Both the position numbers and the translations under genes were made by a program. Below are positions 7,946 to 16,427 of a stretch of 64,000 nt of DNA, in pieces; positions within the stretch are counted from its first letter, which is position 1; each line of letters opens with the position of its first letter. The DNA lies in contig NZ_MPSB01000011.1 in NCBI RefSeq assembly GCF_001981525.1, forward strand, positions 1 through 64,000, given 5' to 3'. This DNA comes from Sphingomonas jeddahensis. GTDB taxonomy: Bacteria; Pseudomonadota; Alphaproteobacteria; Sphingomonadales; Sphingomonadaceae. The notes beneath the pieces were generated by a model, which did not search any database, had not been told where the DNA came from, and saw only the letters and a program-made list of their open reading frames with translations.

Positions 7946-10456
7946 ATGACCGGAAAGGGTCGCGCAATAGTAGGGCTGCGCGTGGGCGCCAGCTTGATGG
8001 CCGTGGCGATGGCGAGCGTCGTTCAGGCGCAGGAGGTGACGCCCGCGGAACCAGTCGCCGAAGTCGCGGCAGGCGAGCCGACGCAGCAGCGCCCTAGCGA
8101 CACTGCGATCGGCGACATCGTCGTCACTGCGCAGCGCCGCGCGGAATCGATCAACCGGGTCGGCATCTCGGTGCAGGCGCTGGAGTCGGAGACGCTGCAG
8201 GAACTTCGCGTGCAGAACGTGCGCGATCTCGCGGCGGTGGTGCCGAGCTTCACCGTGGCGCAAAGCTACCAGGGCGTGCCGACCTACACGCTGCGCGGTA
8301 TCGGTTTCAACTCGATCAACCTGTCCGCGCAATCGACCGTCGGTACCTATGTCGATGAAGTCGCCTACGCCTATCCGATCATGAACACCGGCCCGCTGAT
8401 CGATATCGAGCGGGTCGAGGTGCTCAAGGGGCCTCAGGGCACGCTCTACGGCCGCAACACCACCGCGGGCCTGATCAACTTCGTCACCGGCAAGCCGAGC
8501 GAAGACGCGTCGGGCGCGATGACGGTGGACGTCGGCAATTACGAGACGTTCAACGTTGGCGGCTATGTTACCGGCCCGATCGCGGAGGGCATTCAGGCGC
8601 GTGTCGGCTATCGTGTCGATCTCAGCAACAAGGGTTGGCAGGTGAGCAACAGCCGCGGCGAGCGGCTCGGGGAGGTGAAGCGCTACGGTATTCGCGGCTC
8701 GCTGGCGCTTCAACCAGGGCCGTTCGAGATTGACCTCTCGGCGACTTATTGGGTCAACAAGTCCGATACGGTGGTCGGTCAGGCAATCGGCTTCACGCCG
8801 GCGACGACGCCGGGCGGCGGTGGAGCGGCCAGCAACTTCAACGCGCCGGGCGCGGCCGCCTATATCGCCGCCAATCGCCCGACCAGCGGCAGCCAGGCGG
8901 ATTGGGCGCCTTATGCCCGCCGCTCGTCCGACATCGGGCGAGGCGCTGGGCTGAAGGACCCGCTGGCGGAGGATAATTACTTCCTCGGCCTGAAGGCACG
9001 GGTCCAGCTCGATCTGGCTGAGAATGTCCGGGCCGTGTCGCTGACCGGTTATAACGAATATGATCGTAAGGCGACGTTCGACTGGTCGGGTATTCCGAAC
9101 GAGGTGCTGATCCAGGAAGCGGACGGGCATATCGAAAGCTTCGCGCAGGAACTGCGGGTCGAAGGGGATGGGCCGGGGCTCAACTGGCTGGTGGGCGCCT
9201 ATTACGCCAAGGACAAGATCCGCGACACCAATCGCACCTTGCTCGGCGAGAATGCCAATTCGGCGCTGCTGCGTTTCGCGACTTCGCAGTTGATCAACAC
9301 GCCGATCAACACCTTTGGCTATACGCTTGCGGATGCGGCGACCACGTTCCGTACCTATCGCGATGAAGGCGCGTTCGACACCACGACGTGGAGTGTCTTC
9401 GTCAACGGCGATTATGCCTTTTCCGATCTCATCAAGCTGACGCTCGGCGCGCGTTACACCGAGGATCTGCAGAAGTTCACGGGCTGCTCGCGCGATTTCA
9501 ACGGCAGCATGCAGGTGAATATCAATCTATTCAACCGCGGCCTCTATCAGCGCCTGTTTAATCCAACGGGGCCGCTGGCTACGCCGATCGGCCGCAATGA
9601 TTGCAACACTTTCAATCCGGCGACCAACAGCTTTGGCGTTGTCAATTCCCGGCTGGACGAGAACAACTTCGCCTGGCGCGGCTCGCTCGACGTCACGCCC
9701 AACGCGACGACACTGATCTACGCCTCGATCTCGCGCGGGTACAAGTCGGGCACCTCGCCGATCAATGCGGCGAGCAATGCGGCTCAAAATCTGCCGGCGC
9801 GGCAGGAGCAGCTCACCGCCTATGAAATCGGCGCCAAGCTCGGGCTGCTCGACCGCAAGGTGCAGCTGAACCTCGCCGGCTTCTATTATGATTACAAGGA
9901 CAAGCAGATCAGCGCGTACTTCGCCGATCCCATCTACACGGCGCTGGCGCGGCTCGACAACATTCCGAAGTCCGAGGCTTATGGTATTGAGGGCGAGCTG
10001 ACTGTTCGTCCGGTCCGCCCGCTGACGCTAATCGCCAATGCGCTGTGGCTGAAGACGCGGATCAACGGCTATGTCGGCACCAACGCCGCCGGCCGCCCGC
10101 AGGATTTCGACGGCGCGCGCTTCATCTATAGCCCGGAATGGACGCTCTCCGGCACGGCTCTGTTCGACCAGCCGGTCAGCGACGCGCTGAGCTTCACGGC
10201 GAACGCGAATGTCCGCTGGCAATCGCGTCAGACGACGATCTTCGAATATAATCCGCTGTACGACATCAAGCCCTACACGGTGGTGAACGCCGGTTTCGGC
10301 GTGAAGGCGGCGGATGAAAGCTGGGCGCTCAACGTCTGGGCGCGCAACCTGTTCGACGAATATTACTGGAACGCCGTGGCGAGCAACGCCAACATCGTGG
10401 TTCGCTTCCCCGGCCAGGTCCGCACCTATGGCGCGACCGCGGCGTTCCGGTTCTGA
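7946..10456 (+). CDS. TonB-dependent receptor
   Basis: An 836-residue outer-membrane receptor for energised uptake. A signal peptide covers about residues 1-28 (cleavage after VVQAQ). It is followed by a TonB-box-like DIVVTAQRR, a plug domain (VLKGPQGTLYGRNTTAGLINFVT) and a beta-barrel ending in the terminal FRF. The ATG at 7946 follows a GGGGAGGGG site. The acyl-CoA ligase gene starts 26 bases downstream, so the receptor probably imports the hydrophobic substrate activated by that ligase. Sphingomonad receptors of this class import many organic compounds, so the ligand is open. Confidence 0.93.
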   Translation: MTGKGRAIVGLRVGASLMAVAMASVVQAQEVTPAEPVAEVAAGEPTQQRPSDTAIGDIVVTAQRRAESINRVGISVQALESETLQELRVQNVRDLAAVVPSFTVAQSYQGVPTYTLRGIGFNSINLSAQSTVGTYVDEVAYAYPIMNTGPLIDIERVEVLKGPQGTLYGRNTTAGLINFVTGKPSEDASGAMTVDVGNYETFNVGGYVTGPIAEGIQARVGYRVDLSNKGWQVSNSRGERLGEVKRYGIRGSLALQPGPFEIDLSATYWVNKSDTVVGQAIGFTPATTPGGGGAASNFNAPGAAAYIAANRPTSGSQADWAPYARRSSDIGRGAGLKDPLAEDNYFLGLKARVQLDLAENVRAVSLTGYNEYDRKATFDWSGIPNEVLIQEADGHIESFAQELRVEGDGPGLNWLVGAYYAKDKIRDTNRTLLGENANSALLRFATSQLINTPINTFGYTLADAATTFRTYRDEGAFDTTTWSVFVNGDYAFSDLIKLTLGARYTEDLQKFTGCSRDFNGSMQVNINLFNRGLYQRLFNPTGPLATPIGRNDCNTFNPATNSFGVVNSRLDENNFAWRGSLDVTPNATTLIYASISRGYKSGTSPINAASNAAQNLPARQEQLTAYEIGAKLGLLDRKVQLNLAGFYYDYKDKQISAYFADPIYTALARLDNIPKSEAYGIEGELTVRPVRPLTLIANALWLKTRINGYVGTNAAGRPQDFDGARFIYSPEWTLSGTALFDQPVSDALSFTANANVRWQSRQTTIFEYNPLYDIKPYTVVNAGFGVKAADESWALNVWARNLFDEYYWNAVASNANIVVRFPGQVRTYGATAAFRF

Positions 10457-10482
10457 GCGAAGAGAGAGGAGCAGGAGAGGGC

Positions 10483-12015
10483 ATGACCCAATTGCCGCCC
10501 ACCTTTGGTGAAGCACTTGCCCGGCATGCGGCGGAACGGCCGGAACAGGTCGCGATGCGCTTTGACGATCGCGTCACCGATTACGGGACCTTTGATCGTC
10601 ATGCTTCGCAGATCGCAAACGGCCTCATCGCCATGGGGCTGAACAAGGGCGATCGCGTCGCGTATGTCGGCAAGAACAGCGACTGGGCGGTGGAGCTGGC
10701 GCTTGGTTCGGCGCGCGCGGGCATGGTGCTGGTGCCGGTGATCTGGCGTCTCGCCCCGGCCGAGGTGGACGGCATCCTTGCGGATTCGGGCGCGGGGGTG
10801 CTGTTCGTGGAGCCGGCCTTCGCGCGCGACTTCGCGGTGGATCAGGTGATTGTCATGGACGACAGCTTCCCACGTTGGCGCGACGCGCAGAGCGATGCGC
10901 CGCCGCCGGTGTCCGTCACCGAGGACGATGTGGTGCTCCAGCTCTACACCTCGGGCACCACCGGGGCGCCCAAGGGGGTGATGCTGAGCCATGCCAATGG
11001 CATCCGTCAGCGGCAAAAGCAGATCGACGGGCGGGTCGCGTGGTTGCTCGCCGATCCCGGCGACACCACGATCATCGCCATGCCGTACGGCCATATCGGC
11101 GGGGTGGGGGTGGCGCTTGGTGCCGTGAACAGCGGGCAGGAGCTGATTATCCACGCCGAATATGAGGCGGGCGCGGTGATGGACGCGATCGCCGCGCATC
11201 GCGTGCGGCGGCTGTTCCTGGTGCCGGCGGCGATCGACCTGATGCTCCAGCATCCCAAGGCGGCGACAACTGATTTCTCCTCGATCGAGACCCTGTCCTA
11301 TGGTGCCAGCCCAATCCCGCTGCCCTTGCTCCAGCAAGCGGTCGAGCGGATCGGCTGCGGCTTCGTGCAGGTTTATGGCATGACGGAGACCTGGGGCTCG
11401 ATCGTCGCGCTGCCGCCCGAGGATCATTTGCCCGGTCGCGAGCACAAGATGACCGCGGCCGGCAAGGCGCTGCCCGGAGTCGAGCTCAAGATCCTGGGCG
11501 AGGACGGTAACGAGCTGCCACCCGGCGAGATCGGTGAAGTCGCGATCCGCAGCCCCAACAACACGCGCGGCTATTGGAACAAGGCCGAGGAAAGCGCGAA
11601 GGCGCTGATCGGGGACGGCTGGCTCCGCACCGGCGATGCGGGGATTCTGGACGAGGAAGGCTATCTCTACATCCAGGATCGCATCAAAGACATGATCATC
11701 ACCGGTGCGGAGAACGTCTATCCCGCCGAGGTGGAAAGCGCGATCTATGGCCATCCCGCCGTCGCAGACGTGGCGGTGATCGGCGTGCCCGACCCGAAAT
11801 GGGGCGAGGCGGTGAAGGCGATGGTCGTCCTGAAGCCCGGCGCGACGGCCGACCAAGCGGCGATCATCACGCACGCCCGCGAGCGGATCGCCGGGTTCAA
11901 ATGCCCCAAGAGCGTTGAATTTATTGAGGCGCTGCCGCGCAACCCCTCGGGCAAGATCCTGCGGCGAGCCTTGCGCGAACCCTTTTGGGCCGGTCACGAA
12001 CGGAGAGTGAATTGA
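10483..12015 (+). CDS. AMP-forming acyl-CoA ligase
   Basis: A 510-residue ANL-superfamily ligase converting a carboxylic acid, ATP and CoA to acyl-CoA, AMP and pyrophosphate. The P-loop YTSGTTGAPKG is at about residues 155-165. YGMTETWG, the GWLRTGDAG hinge region and the catalytic C-terminal lysine in NPSGKILRR are all intact. It is 26 bases after the TonB receptor, and its stop overlaps the TTG start of the short acyl-CoA dehydrogenase. Context suggests activation of an imported or MpaB-cleaved acid; chain length and ring content cannot be predicted. Confidence 0.92.
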   Translation: MTQLPPTFGEALARHAAERPEQVAMRFDDRVTDYGTFDRHASQIANGLIAMGLNKGDRVAYVGKNSDWAVELALGSARAGMVLVPVIWRLAPAEVDGILADSGAGVLFVEPAFARDFAVDQVIVMDDSFPRWRDAQSDAPPPVSVTEDDVVLQLYTSGTTGAPKGVMLSHANGIRQRQKQIDGRVAWLLADPGDTTIIAMPYGHIGGVGVALGAVNSGQELIIHAEYEAGAVMDAIAAHRVRRLFLVPAAIDLMLQHPKAATTDFSSIETLSYGASPIPLPLLQQAVERIGCGFVQVYGMTETWGSIVALPPEDHLPGREHKMTAAGKALPGVELKILGEDGNELPPGEIGEVAIRSPNNTRGYWNKAEESAKALIGDGWLRTGDAGILDEEGYLYIQDRIKDMIITGAENVYPAEVESAIYGHPAVADVAVIGVPDPKWGEAVKAMVVLKPGATADQAAIITHARERIAGFKCPKSVEFIEALPRNPSGKILRRALREPFWAGHERRVN

Positions 12016-12761
12016 CGAGCTTCGCACGCACCGACGAACAGCGGATGCTGGCCGAGACGCTGGATGCGGCGCTGGTCGGCGGCGGCACCGATTGGGCGTC
12101 GGCTGTTCAGCAAACGGGCCTCGATGCGCTCGGCGTTCCGGCGTCGGAGGAAGGGCTCGGCACCGATCTTCGCGACGCGGCGGTGGTTGCGGCTGCTTTC
12201 GGCCGCGCGAATGTGGTGCTGCCGTGGGCGGAACATTGGGTCGCGACCCGACTGGGCGGGAGGGGTGATGGTGGTCCCCGCGCAGACGGGTCCGCCGCGG
12301 CGCTCACGCGCGCAAGGGGCGAGCGTGAGCGCCGATGGGCGGAAGATGCGCTGACGACGCTGCACTGCGCCGAGATCGTCGGCCTATGCCGAAGGATGCT
12401 GCGCGATGCGGCGCTGTTTTCCAAGGAGCGCAAGCAGTTTGGTGTGGCCATCGCCAGTTTCCAGGCGCTGCGCCACCGCATGGCCGACATGGCGATGATC
12501 CTCGAGCAGGCAGAGGCGATCACCGGCGCCGCGATCGTATCGCTGGAGGCCGATGAAGACCCGGCACGCGAGCGCTCGGTTTCCGCCGCGCGTGTGGTGT
12601 GCGACGACGCAGCACGCCTGGTGGGCGAAGGCGCGGTTCAAATCCACGGCGCTATGGGGTTAACCGCCGAGCTTCGGCTGGGCGGCTACTTCCGTCGGGC
12701 ACGGATGCTGGCACAGGGCGACGGTACCGCAAGGGCGCATCTGCGCCGGTATGCTGCGTAG
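12012..12761 (+). CDS. Short acyl-CoA dehydrogenase-like subunit
   Basis: A 249-residue protein with an N-terminal helical ACAD part (about 1-80) and a C-terminal ACAD helical domain (about 115-249: FSKERKQFGVAIASFQAL, then VQIHGAMGLTAEL). The middle beta-barrel domain that normally carries flavin and substrate contacts is missing. It is replaced by about 35 low-complexity residues rich in Gly and Arg. Full ACADs have about 380 residues. The TTG at 12012 overlaps the ligase stop (TTGA) and follows GGAGAG. It may be the non-catalytic partner of the larger ACAD at 13507, or a decayed gene. Confidence 0.75.
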   Translation: MTSFARTDEQRMLAETLDAALVGGGTDWASAVQQTGLDALGVPASEEGLGTDLRDAAVVAAAFGRANVVLPWAEHWVATRLGGRGDGGPRADGSAAALTRARGERERRWAEDALTTLHCAEIVGLCRRMLRDAALFSKERKQFGVAIASFQALRHRMADMAMILEQAEAITGAAIVSLEADEDPARERSVSAARVVCDDAARLVGEGAVQIHGAMGLTAELRLGGYFRRARMLAQGDGTARAHLRRYAA

Positions 12762-12871
12762 CCAAGGATGAACGCGACGTATTGGCGGTGGTCTTGGGTG
12801 GGGATTGAGAACATCGGTTAACGCGGCGGCTCGACCTACACGCAAACCTCCCGGCGAGAACGGGAACGCCC

Positions 12872-13318
12872 GTGGCAAAAGCTCACGATTATGCTATGGG
12901 CGCGAGTGTGAAAACTGCAGCTCTCCACCGTTATCATGTCCCGATCGAATCGACAGACATCGACTTCATGGGGCACGTCAACAATGCGAGCTATCTGAAG
13001 TGGGTGCAGGACGCCGTTGTCGACCACTGGCGCTCTCTCGCGCCGGCTGATGCGGTCGCACGGCATCTATGGGTCGCGCTCAAGCATGAGATCACCTATC
13101 GGCGCCCGACGTTCCTGGGTGACGACGTGATCGCCACCGTCCTGCTCGAGAAGGTCCAGGGCGCACGCGCGTTCTACGAGACGATCATGAGGCGCGGCGA
13201 GGAGGTGGTGGCTGAAGTGCGATCCAGCTGGTGCTGCGTGGACGCCAAAACGCTGCGCCCGGCGCGATTGGCTAGCGACATCGTTGATCGGTTCTTCCGG
13301 GAACCCGCAGCGGACTGA
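12872..13318 (+). CDS. Hotdog acyl-CoA thioesterase (4HBT family)
   Basis: A 148-residue thioesterase of the 4-hydroxybenzoyl-CoA thioesterase family. The signature STDIDFMGHVNNASYLKWVQDA carries the catalytic-type Asp and the GHVNN helix start. The enzyme would hydrolyse an acyl-CoA to release CoA. A GTG at 12872 is used because a weak GAGAACGGGA site precedes it; an ATG at 12896 is equally possible. It lies 110 bases beyond the short ACAD and converges on the larger ACAD, within the catabolic island. Confidence 0.82.
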   Translation: MAKAHDYAMGASVKTAALHRYHVPIESTDIDFMGHVNNASYLKWVQDAVVDHWRSLAPADAVARHLWVALKHEITYRRPTFLGDDVIATVLLEKVQGARAFYETIMRRGEEVVAEVRSSWCCVDAKTLRPARLASDIVDRFFREPAAD

Positions 13319-13355
13319 GGCTCCGCGGACTAACCGGTGACTCAGGCCTGCCGTC

Positions 13356-13435
13356 ATGCTGAGCTCGGTTCAGCATTACCCGCGCCACAGGCAGCGGCTT
13401 CGCCCGGGGACAGGCGGACCTGAAACGAATTCAGG
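13356..13435. repeat. Two hairpins between convergent genes
   Basis: ATGCTGA (13356-13362) pairs with TCAGCAT (13370-13376), and CCTGAA (13419-13424) pairs with TTCAGG (13430-13435). They lie between the thioesterase and the convergent ACAD and could end transcription from both sides. The wider sequence resembles the dispersed CGTCAT-type palindromes of sphingomonads. Confidence 0.45.
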
Positions 13436-13506
13436 GTGACCCCGGATAGAGGAGAGGAGCTGCCGCCGAAGCGTCCCTACAGTCGCTCTAATCTTCCGGC
13501 CGCAAC

Positions 13507-14685
13507 CTACGCCGCCTGATCCACCACCACGCGCGCGATCAGATCACGCTGGATCTCGTTTGAACCCGCATAGATGCTGGCCGCGCGATTGTTCAGATAC
13601 TTCGGCATGGCAATCGCGATCGCGTCGGGCGCATTGTCCAGCGACCCGTCCCATTCGGCCGCAACCTCCAGCGCGAGCAGGTCGATGCGTTGCGACGTCT
13701 CCGTTCCGAGAACCTTTAGCATCGACGGCCGCACCGCATCGCTTGGACCGCCGCCCTCCAACACCGCGAGTTCGATCGCCCGCAGTGCGTCCACCGCGAT
13801 TGCCTCGCGCGCCAGCCGCTCGCGATTGCCTTCGTGAGCAAGCCAGCCGGTGGATTCGGCCGCCTCGCGGACCATGTCGAGATAGGCGCCGAGCCCCGGC
13901 GCATAGCGGCCCGAACGTTCGAATGTCAGCAGGTGCTTGGCCACCGTCCAGCCGTCATTCTCCGCCCCCAGCCGGCCGCTTACCGGCACGCGAACGTCGT
14001 CAAAGAACACCTGGTTGAACTCATGCTCCCCCGCCAGCGTATGGATTGGCGACACGGTGATGCCGGGCGTGTTCATCTCCAGCAGCAGGAAGGTGATGCC
14101 GGTTTGCGGCCGCCCTTCGCTGTTGGTCCGTACCAGGCAGAACATCCGGTTGGCGAAATGCGCATGGGTGGTCCAGATCTTGGAGCCGTTGAGCACATAA
14201 TCCTCACCGCCCGCCTCCGCGAGGGCAGGCTCGCGCACCGCGCGCAGCTTGAGCGAGGCGAGGTCGGAACCCGAACCAGGCTCCGAATAACCCTGGCACC
14301 AGCGATCGTCGGCGGACAGGATGCGTGGCAGCAGCGTCGCTTTCTGCTCCGGCGAGCCGTAATGCATGATGACGGGTGCCACCATCTTCAGCCCCATCGG
14401 CGACAGCCCCGGCGCGTGGGCGCGGGCATATTCCTCCGCCCAAATATAGCGTTGGATCTCGTCCCAGCCGGTGCCGCCATACTCGACGGGCCAGTCGGGC
14501 GCCGCCCAGCCTTGCTGATGCAGGATCCGCTGCCACGCGTCGGCGATGTCGGGGTGAAGGAACACGCTCGTCCCCCGGCGCGCGCCGCGGCGAAGTTCGG
14601 GCGTCAGCTTCTCGGCGAAAAAGGTGCGCACCTCTTCACGAAAGGCGCGCGCGTCGGCGCTGTTCAGGCTCTCCATGTCTTGCAT
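13507..14685 (-). CDS. Acyl-CoA dehydrogenase, full-length
   Basis: A 392-residue FAD-dependent acyl-CoA dehydrogenase introducing a 2,3 double bond in an acyl-CoA. The N-terminal helical domain is followed by the flavin/substrate motif CQGYSEPGSGSDLASL, the middle domain VLNGSKIWTTHAHFANRMFCLVRT, and a C-terminal YAGSNEIQRDLIARVV flavin motif. The subgroup resembles those acting on branched or cyclic acyl-CoAs. ATG at 14685 is chosen; ATG at 14676 would fit a leaderless transcript. A perfect lux-box-like dyad ends 25 bases upstream. Confidence 0.9.
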   Translation of the reverse strand: MQDMESLNSADARAFREEVRTFFAEKLTPELRRGARRGTSVFLHPDIADAWQRILHQQGWAAPDWPVEYGGTGWDEIQRYIWAEEYARAHAPGLSPMGLKMVAPVIMHYGSPEQKATLLPRILSADDRWCQGYSEPGSGSDLASLKLRAVREPALAEAGGEDYVLNGSKIWTTHAHFANRMFCLVRTNSEGRPQTGITFLLLEMNTPGITVSPIHTLAGEHEFNQVFFDDVRVPVSGRLGAENDGWTVAKHLLTFERSGRYAPGLGAYLDMVREAAESTGWLAHEGNRERLAREAIAVDALRAIELAVLEGGGPSDAVRPSMLKVLGTETSQRIDLLALEVAAEWDGSLDNAPDAIAIAMPKYLNNRAASIYAGSNEIQRDLIARVVVDQAA

Positions 14686-14710
14686 CGTGCGCGGGGAAGG
14701 ACGCCCTTGC

Positions 14711-14730
14711 ACCTGACGCTGTTGTCAGGT
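14711..14730 (-). promoter_or_regulatory. Perfect lux-box-like dyad upstream of ACAD
   Basis: ACCTGAC-GCTGTT-GTCAGGT is a perfect 20-bp inverted repeat matching the ACCTG-N10-CAGGT lux-box pattern. It lies between the luxR stop and the ACAD start, 25 bases before the ACAD ATG at 14685. It shares arms with the element at 7844-7863. If centred at -42.5, the start would fall near 14678, implying a leaderless or near-leaderless mRNA from the ATG at 14676. Confidence 0.6.
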
Positions 14731-14764
14731 CACTGCGCTGGATCGGGATCTACCAGAGCGCGGA

Positions 14765-15511
14765 TCAGGCGTGAGGACCCAGAAAACCATGTCCCGTCGC
14801 GATCTGAATCATCCGCGCCCTTGTTGTTGCGCCCAGCTTCTCCGCCGCATTGCGCAGGTGGAAACGGACGGTGGACACCGACAGCGACAGAATTGTCCCA
14901 ATTTCCGCATTGGTCTTGCCGGCCGCTGCCCAGCGCACGCATTGCGCTTCGCGGGCGGATAGTTGCCCCGGCGGGGTGCGCGCGCGGCGCAGCGTCAGCT
15001 CGCTATGCGCGGCTAAAAAGCGGAAGGCGAGCGCGAACATGGGCTCGGCATGAGCGGCAAAAATCGCCGCCATATCGACAGGCTTGGTCGCCACCCACAA
15101 GACCGTGCCGACTTGGCCGCCGGCGAGATGAACGGGCGCGATCAACGCGGCGGTGAAGCCGAACTCCTGCGTCACGCTCGAACAATCGATCGCGTCGAGG
15201 AGCTGGGTAGCGCGCCACGATCCGAGCCGGCCATTGGCATACCAGATCGGCTCGGCAAAGATCCGCGCCGCGTGCAGGAAGCTCGATCGCAGCGCCAGGC
15301 TGCGGTTGCGCCAATAATCGGGTGTAGCCTTCACCCACGGCATGCGTTCGGCATAGGCGCAGCCATCTCGATCGGCCATCGGCGCTGGGTCACCTAGGTC
15401 GCTCTGCGCCGCGACATAGGGCAGATCGACGCGCGCGCCGATCGCGACCACCTCGGCCGCCAGCGCATCGACATTCTCCCATGACAGGGCTGCCGGCATG
15501 TTCGACTGCAT
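14765..15511 (-). CDS. LuxR-type transcriptional regulator (no LuxI nearby)
   Basis: A 248-residue regulator. The C-terminal LuxR helix-turn-helix is unmistakable (LSAREAQCVRWAAAGKTNAEIG, then LSVSTVRFHLRNAAEKLGATTRARMI, about residues 183-240). The N-terminal 170 residues look like a diverged autoinducer- or GAF-like ligand domain with scattered aromatics (PDYWRNRS, EPIWYANGRLG). ATG at 15511 follows GGAGCAGGAG. No acyl-homoserine-lactone synthase is in the window, so this is a LuxR solo. Its natural targets are the two lux-box-like dyads in the island; the ligand may be a pathway intermediate rather than a quorum signal. Confidence 0.85.
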   Translation of the reverse strand: MQSNMPAALSWENVDALAAEVVAIGARVDLPYVAAQSDLGDPAPMADRDGCAYAERMPWVKATPDYWRNRSLALRSSFLHAARIFAEPIWYANGRLGSWRATQLLDAIDCSSVTQEFGFTAALIAPVHLAGGQVGTVLWVATKPVDMAAIFAAHAEPMFALAFRFLAAHSELTLRRARTPPGQLSAREAQCVRWAAAGKTNAEIGTILSLSVSTVRFHLRNAAEKLGATTRARMIQIATGHGFLGPHA

Positions 15512-15607
15512 CTGCGCTCCTGCTCCCGATGCGGATCGCTAGCCGTCGCGTGCGTCGCCGACAAGGCCGGCCCTTGCGCTCGGCCACGTATCACGCCATC
15601 CCGTGCA

Positions 15608-15625
15608 CCGTAACTATAGTTATGG
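15608..15625 (+). promoter_or_regulatory. 18-bp AT-rich palindrome before the SDR gene
   Basis: The core TAACTATAGTTA (15611-15622) is a perfect 12-bp palindrome, extended by CC and GG after one mismatch on each side. It ends 16 bases before the ATG at 15642, overlapping the place where RNA polymerase would start. That fits a repressor operator better than an activator site. The regulator is unknown. Confidence 0.45.
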
Positions 15626-15641
15626 CGAGAAAGGGAGGGGC

Positions 15642-16421
15642 ATGAGCGGAGACTATGCGGGCAAGCACGTTTTCGTCGCGGGCGCATCGAGCGGAATCAA
15701 CCTGGAGATAGCGCACAGCTTCGCACGCGCCGGCGCTAAGGTAACGGTGTTGAGCCGCAGCGCCGACAAGATCGAGGCCGCCGCTGCGGGGATCCGGGAA
15801 AGCGGAGCGGAGGCGATCGGTATTGCCTGTGATGTGCGCGACTATGCCGGGCTGGAGGCTGCCTATGCGGAGGCGACCGGCAAGTTCGGTCCGATCGACG
15901 TCCTGGTTTCCGGGGCGGCGGGCAACTTTCTCGCACCGGCGGCCAAGCTGTCCGCCAATGCCTTCAAGACGGTGATCGATATCGACCTGCTCGGCACCTT
16001 CAACGTCTTCCGCGCGAGCTTCGATCATCTGGCGAAGCCCGGTGCGTCGCTGATCGCGATTACGGCGGGACAGGCGGTGCATCCGTCCGCGTTCCAGATT
16101 CACGCCTGCGCGGCGAAGGCCGGGGTGAACATGGTCACGAAATGCCTTGCGCTGGAATGGGGGCCGGCGGGTGTCCGCGTGAACGCGATCTCGCCGGGGC
16201 CGATCGGCGATACCGAGGGAATGAAGCGGCTTGGCGGCGATCCGGCGCGCGAGGCGCAGATCAAGGGGCGGCTGGCGCTGCGGGACTATGGGACCAAGGC
16301 GGACGTAGCGGAGGCGGCCCTATGGCTGTCGAGCCCGGCGGCGAAGTATGTGACCGGGACGATCCTGAACGTGGATGGTGGCAACGATCTGGGGGATGCG
16401 AGCGCCAACGCCTTGGAGTGA
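15642..16421 (+). CDS. 2,4-dienoyl-CoA reductase-like SDR
   Basis: A 259-residue SDR. The cofactor motif is AGASSGIN. Instead of the usual NNAG it has SGAAGNFLAPAAKLSANAFK, very like the NCAAGNFL segment of peroxisomal-type 2,4-dienoyl-CoA reductases. As in that group, the catalytic Tyr is absent (HACAAK) while the Lys is kept, and ALEWGPAGVRVNAISPGPIGDTEG also matches. Such enzymes use NADPH to reduce dienoyl-CoAs, allowing beta-oxidation of unsaturated chains. The ATG at 15642 follows AAAGGGAGGGG. It is divergent from the luxR gene and likely belongs to the same pathway as the ligase and ACADs. Confidence 0.78.
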   Translation: MSGDYAGKHVFVAGASSGINLEIAHSFARAGAKVTVLSRSADKIEAAAAGIRESGAEAIGIACDVRDYAGLEAAYAEATGKFGPIDVLVSGAAGNFLAPAAKLSANAFKTVIDIDLLGTFNVFRASFDHLAKPGASLIAITAGQAVHPSAFQIHACAAKAGVNMVTKCLALEWGPAGVRVNAISPGPIGDTEGMKRLGGDPAREAQIKGRLALRDYGTKADVAEAALWLSSPAAKYVTGTILNVDGGNDLGDASANALE

Positions 16422-16427
16422 TCTGAT

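Noticed and set aside
13834..15156. A 440-residue open frame antisense to ACAD and luxR
   Set aside because: It covers two well-supported genes and the lux-box-like site without domain signal.
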